From: an uncultured Eggerthellaceae bacterium
GTDB taxonomy: Bacteria > Actinomycetota > Coriobacteriia > Coriobacteriales > Eggerthellaceae
Assembly (NCBI GenBank): GCA_946626265.1
Contig: CAMOUE010000072.1
Coordinates: forward strand, 1-9,675
Direction: 5' to 3'
DNA: 9,675 nucleotides
Shown here piece by piece: positions 6,771-9,675 of the stretch. Both the position numbers and the translations under genes were made by a program. Position 1 is the stretch's first letter. The number at the start of each line of letters is the position of its first letter. A model generated the notes under the pieces. That model did not search any database and was not told where the DNA came from. It saw only the letters and a list, made by a program, of their open reading frames with translations.

Positions 6771-6894
6771 CTATGCGTTTCGCGTCCGAACCCTGCGGGG
6801 GCCGGGTGAGGATCGTGCGGCGGACAGGGCGTCCCGACATTAAAAGTTAATCATGTATAACTTATGAAGTAAAAAGTAGACTGCAAAAAGCAGC
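6771..6894. other. Intergenic segment, AT-rich from 6838 to 6894, no gene
   Basis: The first half is ordinary GC-rich spacer upstream of thrC. From about 6838 the DNA becomes strongly AT-rich with A-tracts at 6842, 6871 and 6885 and a small CTGC-A5-GCAG hairpin (6881-6893). The A-tracts sit directly upstream of the TTGACT box at 6895, where they could act as an UP element or a bent region. I see no credible coding sequence; a short hydrophobic minus-strand frame here lacks a ribosome site. Confidence 0.5.
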
Positions 6895-6926
6895 TTGACT
6901 TCCGTTAAAAGTAAGCCTAGGATTAC
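6895..6926 (+). promoter_or_regulatory. Sigma-70-type promoter with overlapping palindromic operator candidate
   Basis: TTGACT (6895-6900), a 17-base spacer, and TAGGAT (6918-6923) form a good vegetative promoter, preceded by A-tracts. The expected start of transcription is about 6930. GTAAGCCTAGGATTAC (6911-6926) is a 16-base palindrome with one mismatched pair, centred on the -10. A larger inverted repeat, CTTGAC (6894-6899) and GTCAAG (6931-6936), brackets it. A dyad covering the -10 is typical of a repressor site. The core is mildly similar to DtxR-family boxes and an MntR/DtxR-type gene lies downstream, so control by that protein is a reasonable guess only. Confidence 0.55.
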
Positions 6927-6929
6927 AAA

Positions 6930-7066
6930 TGTCAAGTTACTGACCCGGCGGTGAAGATTCCTCTCGTCTGATCGTTCACCGCAAAACATGCCGGCGAGGG
7001 ACCCACCCCCCTCTCTCTTCCCTCGCCGGTCCCTCGAATTGCAAGCCGCCGTTTTCGGCGGCTTTT
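6930..7066 (+). ncRNA. Predicted structured small RNA (about 137 nt), undescribed
   Basis: The transcript is predicted from the promoter at 6895-6923 to the terminator ending at 7066. Stem 1 pairs GCGGTGAA (6948-6955) with TTCACCGC (6975-6982). Stem 2 pairs CCGGCGAGGG (6991-7000) with CCCTCGCCGG (7020-7029) around a 19-base loop made almost only of C and U. An alternative 9-bp stem pairs 6995-7003 with 7028-7036 and excludes stem 2. The terminator hairpin follows. There is no start codon with a ribosome site in the transcript. It does not match any riboswitch or housekeeping RNA whose consensus I can recall. It could be a trans-acting sRNA or an attenuated leader of the downstream regulator gene, although that gene has its own promoter candidate. 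Confidence 0.5.
7043..7066 (+). terminator. Intrinsic terminator
   Basis: AAGCCGCC (7043-7050) pairs perfectly with GGCGGCTT (7057-7064) around the loop GTTTTC, and the stem runs directly into TTTT. The orientation serves + strand transcription. The nearest annotated gene upstream on that strand ends more than 2 kb away, so its natural client is the predicted small RNA. On the minus strand the tract after the stem is not T-rich. Confidence 0.85.
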
Positions 7067-7113
7067 CGTACGTATGACAGAACCGTTGGCGAAGGCGGAC
7101 GAAATGCGTCACA

Positions 7114-7130
7114 ATAGCGTGTGCTATGAT
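7114..7130 (+). promoter_or_regulatory. Extended -10 promoter with dyad upstream of the metal-regulator gene
   Basis: TGCTATGAT (7122-7130) is an extended -10 (TG-N-TATGAT), putting the start at about 7137 with a leader of about 23 bases. ATAGC-GTGT-GCTAT (7114-7127) is a perfect dyad that covers the upstream half of the box, so the promoter is likely repressible, possibly by its own product. The -35 region is poor, as expected of an extended -10 promoter. Confidence 0.5.
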
Positions 7131-7159
7131 TGGGAAAACAGTGATCGAGGAAGAAGGCC

Positions 7160-7555
7160 ATGGAAAAAGTCTCCACGTCACATGAGGATTACCTCGAGGC
7201 GATTATCATGCTCGGGGGCGCGAAGGACCGTCCGATCCGCTCGGTCGACATCGCCAAGCAAATGGACGTCTCGAAGGCGTCCGTCAACAAGGCGATCGGG
7301 CTTCTCAAGGAGAAAGGGCTCGTCGATCAGCCGTATTACGGCGACGTCACGCTTACCGAGGAAGGCGAGAGATACGGCAAGGCAGTCTACAAGCGCCATC
7401 GATATCTCACGGTGTTCCTCAACAAGGCGCTCGGCATTCCCGAGGACGTCGCCGAAGACGAAGCGTGCCTCATGGAGCATGCGATTAGTGATGATTCCTT
7501 TGAGAAATGGGTTGCGTACATCGATAAGCTAGACATCGTTCCGTCCGAAAGTTAG
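7160..7555 (+). CDS. Metal-dependent transcriptional regulator, MntR/DtxR family
   Basis: A 131-aa protein. Residues 7-60 form the N-terminal winged helix (SHEDYLEAIIML...VDIAKQMDVSKASVNKAIGLLKEKGLV), and 61-131 form the metal-binding/dimerisation domain (V-Y-K-R-H-R-Y-L-T-V-F-L, then D-E-A-C-L-M-E-H-A-I-S). Putative ligands are Asp10, Glu13, His80, Cys103, Glu106 and His107. Asp10/Glu13 are as in MntR, while the C-x-x-E-H set is as in DtxR. It lacks the C-terminal SH3-like domain of DtxR/IdeR, which makes it MntR-sized. The family represses metal uptake genes when Mn(II) or Fe(II) is bound. ATG 7160 has GAGGAAGAAGG immediately upstream. No transporter gene is nearby. The divIC-like gene begins 10 bases after the stop. 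Metal preference cannot be settled from sequence. Confidence 0.88.
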   Translation: MEKVSTSHEDYLEAIIMLGGAKDRPIRSVDIAKQMDVSKASVNKAIGLLKEKGLVDQPYYGDVTLTEEGERYGKAVYKRHRYLTVFLNKALGIPEDVAEDEACLMEHAISDDSFEKWVAYIDKLDIVPSES

Positions 7556-7565
7556 CATTTAGAAC

Positions 7566-8402
7566 ATGGCATATAGGTCGTCTCAAAACACCAGTAAACG
7601 CACCACGAGACGCAACGATTCCGAGTTCACAGAAACGTCGCGAACGTCGCGCAGGCGCAATGCGCGCTCTTCTCGTGCGCGCGACGACGCCTACGACTAC
7701 ATGGAAGGTTCCGACGGATACGGCGAAGAGGAGCGTGGCCGGGACCGGAGCGAGCGAAGCTCGCGGGCGACGGCGCGCGAGGAACGCCGCCGTCGACGCA
7801 CCAAGGAGCGCGCCGGCAAGATGTTCGACCGCCAGATGGCCGAGCAGCTCCCCGGTTCGGACGCGCAATCGGAAGGGGCTCCTCGCGCCGCCCTGTACGA
7901 AGGGCAGATGGGCTCGTCGCAGCGCAAGGCCGCACGCATGCAGCGGTCGTCCGAGGCCGTGCCGGTCACCGCGAAGCTGAACCCCGCCGGATGGTTTTCC
8001 AACATCCACGTCAACCCCCGGGTGCTCGGCGTCGTGACCGCGGCGATTTGCCTCGTGCTCGTCGGGGTGTTCCTCTACACGCCCGCACAACAGTACTACC
8101 AGGCCCAGCGCGAGCGCGACAGGCTCGCGGCGGAATACGCCGTCATCGCGGAGCGCAACAACCTGCTCGACGAGCAGAACGATTCGCTGGCGAGCGATGC
8201 GGGCCTCGAGGATGCGATCCGCCAGAAATACGGCTACATCTCCCCTGACGAGCAGATGGCCGTCGTCACCGGCCTCGATGCCGAGGAAACGGCCGCCGCC
8301 CGCAGCGCGACGGACGTGGAGGGCAACGTGCTCTCGAGCAGCGTGAAAGCTCCCGAGGAGTGGTACACCCCGTTCCTCGACGTGTTCTTCGGGGTCGATT
8401 AG
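7566..8402 (+). CDS. DivIC/FtsB-family septum formation initiator
   Basis: A 278-aa bitopic membrane protein. Residues 1-130 are a low-complexity Arg/Ser/Glu-rich cytoplasmic tail with many RRxR runs. Residues 152-171 are a transmembrane helix (RVLGVVTAAICLVLVGVFLY). Residues 174-212 are a coiled coil (QYYQAQRERDRLAAEYAVIAERNNLLDEQ in part). K-Y-G-Y-I-S-P-D-E-Q (221-230) is the DivIC/FtsB signature, normally KxGxxxPxE. The family bridges FtsL and the divisome at the septum. Single-domain members are about 100-150 aa, so the long basic N-terminus is an extension. The ribosome site before ATG 7566 is weak, and the gene follows the metal regulator by 10 bases, so it may rely on coupling or read-through. 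Confidence 0.85.
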   Translation: MAYRSSQNTSKRTTRRNDSEFTETSRTSRRRNARSSRARDDAYDYMEGSDGYGEEERGRDRSERSSRATAREERRRRRTKERAGKMFDRQMAEQLPGSDAQSEGAPRAALYEGQMGSSQRKAARMQRSSEAVPVTAKLNPAGWFSNIHVNPRVLGVVTAAICLVLVGVFLYTPAQQYYQAQRERDRLAAEYAVIAERNNLLDEQNDSLASDAGLEDAIRQKYGYISPDEQMAVVTGLDAEETAAARSATDVEGNVLSSSVKAPEEWYTPFLDVFFGVD

Positions 8403-8457
8403 CCCGACCCCAAGTCAGCCAACGCCCACGACAGATCAAAGGACCGAAAGGAAAACG

Positions 8458-9420
8458 ATGACCGAACCGCCGAGTTGCTCCGGACGCTATGCCGCTATCG
8501 ACATAGGGACGGTGACATGCCGACTGCTCGTTGCCGACGTCGATGAGCAAGGACGGATAAGGGAGGTTTTCCGGGATCGCGACATAACGAACCTGGGCGT
8601 GGGCGTCGATTCGTCGGGCAGGCTCGCGCCTGACGCCATCGAGCGCGTCGGCGAGACAATCGATCGCTTCGCCTCGGAAATCGAGGAGCTGCAAGCCCAA
8701 GGCGCGCCGATTGGCGTGCGCGCAATCGCCACTTCCGCCGCCCGAGACGCGTCGAACTCCGACGAGCTTGTCGCCCGGCTCGCCCGTGCGGGCATCGCGC
8801 TCGAGGTCATACCCGGCGAAGTGGAGGCGGCGCTGTCGTTTGCGGGGGCGACGTCGGCGTTTCCCGGAGAGAAGGCCGTCGTCGTCGACGTGGGCGGCGG
8901 TTCGACCGAGATCATCGCGGGCATGGCGGGAGAGGCTCCTTCCATCGCCCATTCGTTCCAGATAGGCTGCAGGCGCGTGACCGAGCGCTTCTTCGAGGAG
9001 GATCCTCCCGGTGCGGCGCTCGTCGAGCGGGCGTCCGTTTGGGTCGCGGCGCAGCTCGTCGACTACATGGAAAGCATGCATGATGAAGGCTACATCCCCG
9101 GCCACCTCATCGCCGTCGCGGGGACCGCGACGAGCGTCGTGTCCATGCGCGAGAAGATGGAGGTCTACGATGCGAACCGCGTGCACGGTGCGGTCGTGAC
9201 CCGCTCCGACATGGACGATCTCGTGCACGAGCTGCAGGACATGCCCTTGGCCGATCGCGAGAAGATCGTGGGCCTCGACCCCCAGCGCGCGCCCGTGATC
9301 TTGGCCGGCCTCGTCATCCTCCAGCAAATCATGGACATCGCCCCTGCCTCCGAGTTCACGGTGAGCGAATGCGATATCCTGCATGGGATCATCGCGGACA
9401 TGGTGAAACGCCAGGATTAG
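8458..9420 (+). CDS. Ppx/GppA family phosphatase (exopolyphosphatase-like)
   Basis: A 320-aa protein with the sugar-kinase/Hsp70-like actin fold of Ppx/GppA enzymes, which cut terminal phosphate from polyphosphate or the gamma phosphate of pppGpp. The phosphate-1 loop is A-A-I-D-I-G-T-V-T-C-R-L-L-V-A-D (12-27). I-P-G-E-V-E-A-A-L-S-F (118-128) carries the conserved acidic residues. Phosphate-2 is D-V-G-G-G-S-T-E-I (144-152), and A-G-T-A-T-S (221-226) is the adenosine-like motif. It ends after the two-domain core, with no C-terminal HD domain, like the short bacterial and archaeal forms. ATG 8458 follows GAAAGGA. It lies 55 bases after the divIC-like gene and is probably co-transcribed. The sequence does not show whether polyphosphate or pppGpp is preferred. 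Confidence 0.92.
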   Translation: MTEPPSCSGRYAAIDIGTVTCRLLVADVDEQGRIREVFRDRDITNLGVGVDSSGRLAPDAIERVGETIDRFASEIEELQAQGAPIGVRAIATSAARDASNSDELVARLARAGIALEVIPGEVEAALSFAGATSAFPGEKAVVVDVGGGSTEIIAGMAGEAPSIAHSFQIGCRRVTERFFEEDPPGAALVERASVWVAAQLVDYMESMHDEGYIPGHLIAVAGTATSVVSMREKMEVYDANRVHGAVVTRSDMDDLVHELQDMPLADREKIVGLDPQRAPVILAGLVILQQIMDIAPASEFTVSECDILHGIIADMVKRQD

Positions 9421-9498
9421 CCGTCGTGCCGGGATTAGCCGTGGGATTAGCAGCCGTGCCTGAATCGGCCGTCGTGTCGGGATTAGCCGCCGTAGTGC
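9413..9498. repeat. Degenerate tandem repeat, about 18-bp period
   Basis: Imperfect copies of GGGATTAGCCGTCGTGCC begin near 9413, 9431, 9443, 9461 and 9479, with spacings of 18, 12, 18 and 18. The first copy contains the TAG stop of the Ppx/GppA gene (within gaTTAGcc), and the last runs up to the -10 of the tRNA-Leu promoter. The copies differ by substitutions, so the array is not a fresh duplication. All spacings are multiples of three. Confidence 0.75.
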
Positions 9499-9504
9499 TA
9501 TCAT
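9496..9504 (+). promoter_or_regulatory. Extended -10 promoter of tRNA-Leu
   Basis: TGCTATCAT (9496-9504) is an extended -10, and transcription would start about 4 bases before the mature tRNA. The upstream -35 zone lies inside the tandem repeat and is poor. The box is nearly identical to the TGCTATGAT before the metal-regulator gene. Confidence 0.5.
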
Positions 9505-9514
9505 GGTGCGTCGT

Positions 9515-9599
9515 GGGAGCGTGGCGGAATTGGCAGACGCAGCGGACTTAAAATCCGCCTCCTTCGGGAATGTGGGTTCGAGTCCCACCGCTCCTACCA
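9515..9599 (+). tRNA. tRNA-Leu (anticodon UAA)
   Basis: The acceptor stem GGGAGCG pairs with CGCTCCT (G-U at the first pair), followed by discriminator A and an encoded CCA (9597-9599). The D arm contains GAATTGGCAGAC. The anticodon stem GCGGA/TCCGC holds the loop CTTAAAA, with anticodon TAA at 9549-9551. A long variable arm (CTCCTTCGGGAA) marks class II. The T arm is GTGGG-TTCGAGT-CCCAC. It reads UUA, a rare codon in GC-rich genomes, and UUG by wobble. Confidence 0.97.
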
Positions 9600-9675
9600 G
9601 GCTTGCTTAATAGACAAAAGCACGCAAACGGGCTGTTCGGGGCATGTCCCATGGACTCGAGCCAATGGGGTGGAA

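Noticed and set aside
6840..6935. A 31-residue hydrophobic minus-strand frame from TTG 6935 that could look like a type I toxin peptide
   Set aside because: It has no ribosome binding site, a TTG start, and lies across the promoter and palindrome of the predicted RNA; AT-rich DNA readily gives Leu/Phe/Val-rich frames.
9515..9675. tRNA-Leu 3' end as an attachment site for an integrated element
   Set aside because: Only 76 bases follow the tRNA; no repeat of its 3' end and no integrase are visible. A T-arm-like string on the minus strand near 9650 does not fold into a T arm.
1..9675. CRISPR array, insertion sequence or prophage genes
   Set aside because: No regularly spaced exact repeats, transposase motifs or phage proteins were seen on either strand.

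Overview
The window is GC-rich, actinobacterial-looking DNA. The gene mix is a Tad/Flp pilus cluster with several TadE-like pseudopilins, a one-domain ModE-type regulator, an E. coli-type threonine synthase, a short MntR/DtxR regulator, and a long Arg-rich DivIC/FtsB protein followed by a Ppx/GppA phosphatase and a CCA-encoding tRNA-Leu. This suggests a Coriobacteriia/Eggerthellaceae-like chromosome (inference; no search was possible).

Bases 1-4763 (+) read as the distal half of a Tad (tight adherence) pilus operon. In order: the end of an Flp1-like pilin; a short TadE-like pseudopilin with no visible standard start codon; a second TadE-like protein; a 732-aa TadG-like protein; a third TadE-like protein; a 171-aa membrane-anchored protein of unknown family; a DUF192 protein; and a small double-CxxC zinc-ribbon protein. 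Several junctions are ATGA overlaps, so translation is probably coupled. The three TadE-like proteins share the class III prepilin signature G|Q-x-T-V-E, with Glu at +5.

Bases 4756-6729 (-) hold thrC (threonine synthase). A single-domain ModE-like winged-helix regulator follows it and converges on the zinc-ribbon gene with an 8-bp stop-to-stop overlap. The regulator has its own good -10 (TATAAT), flanked by two perfect dyads.

Bases 6730-7159 form a 430-bp intergenic region between the divergent thrC and metal-regulator genes. It is not empty. The + strand shows a consensus-like promoter (TTGACT, 17 bp, TAGGAT) with a 16-bp near-perfect palindrome over its -10. Next come two long hairpins, one with a C/U-rich 19-nt loop and a mutually exclusive alternative pairing, and then a textbook intrinsic terminator. 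Together these predict an undescribed small RNA of about 137 nt. This is the most interesting item in the window, and its position beside an MntR/DtxR-type regulator suggests metal control.

Bases 7160-9599 (+) contain the metal-dependent regulator, a DivIC/FtsB-family division protein, a Ppx/GppA phosphatase, an 18-bp-period degenerate tandem repeat that starts at the phosphatase stop codon, and tRNA-Leu(UAA). The last 76 bases show nothing I can assign.
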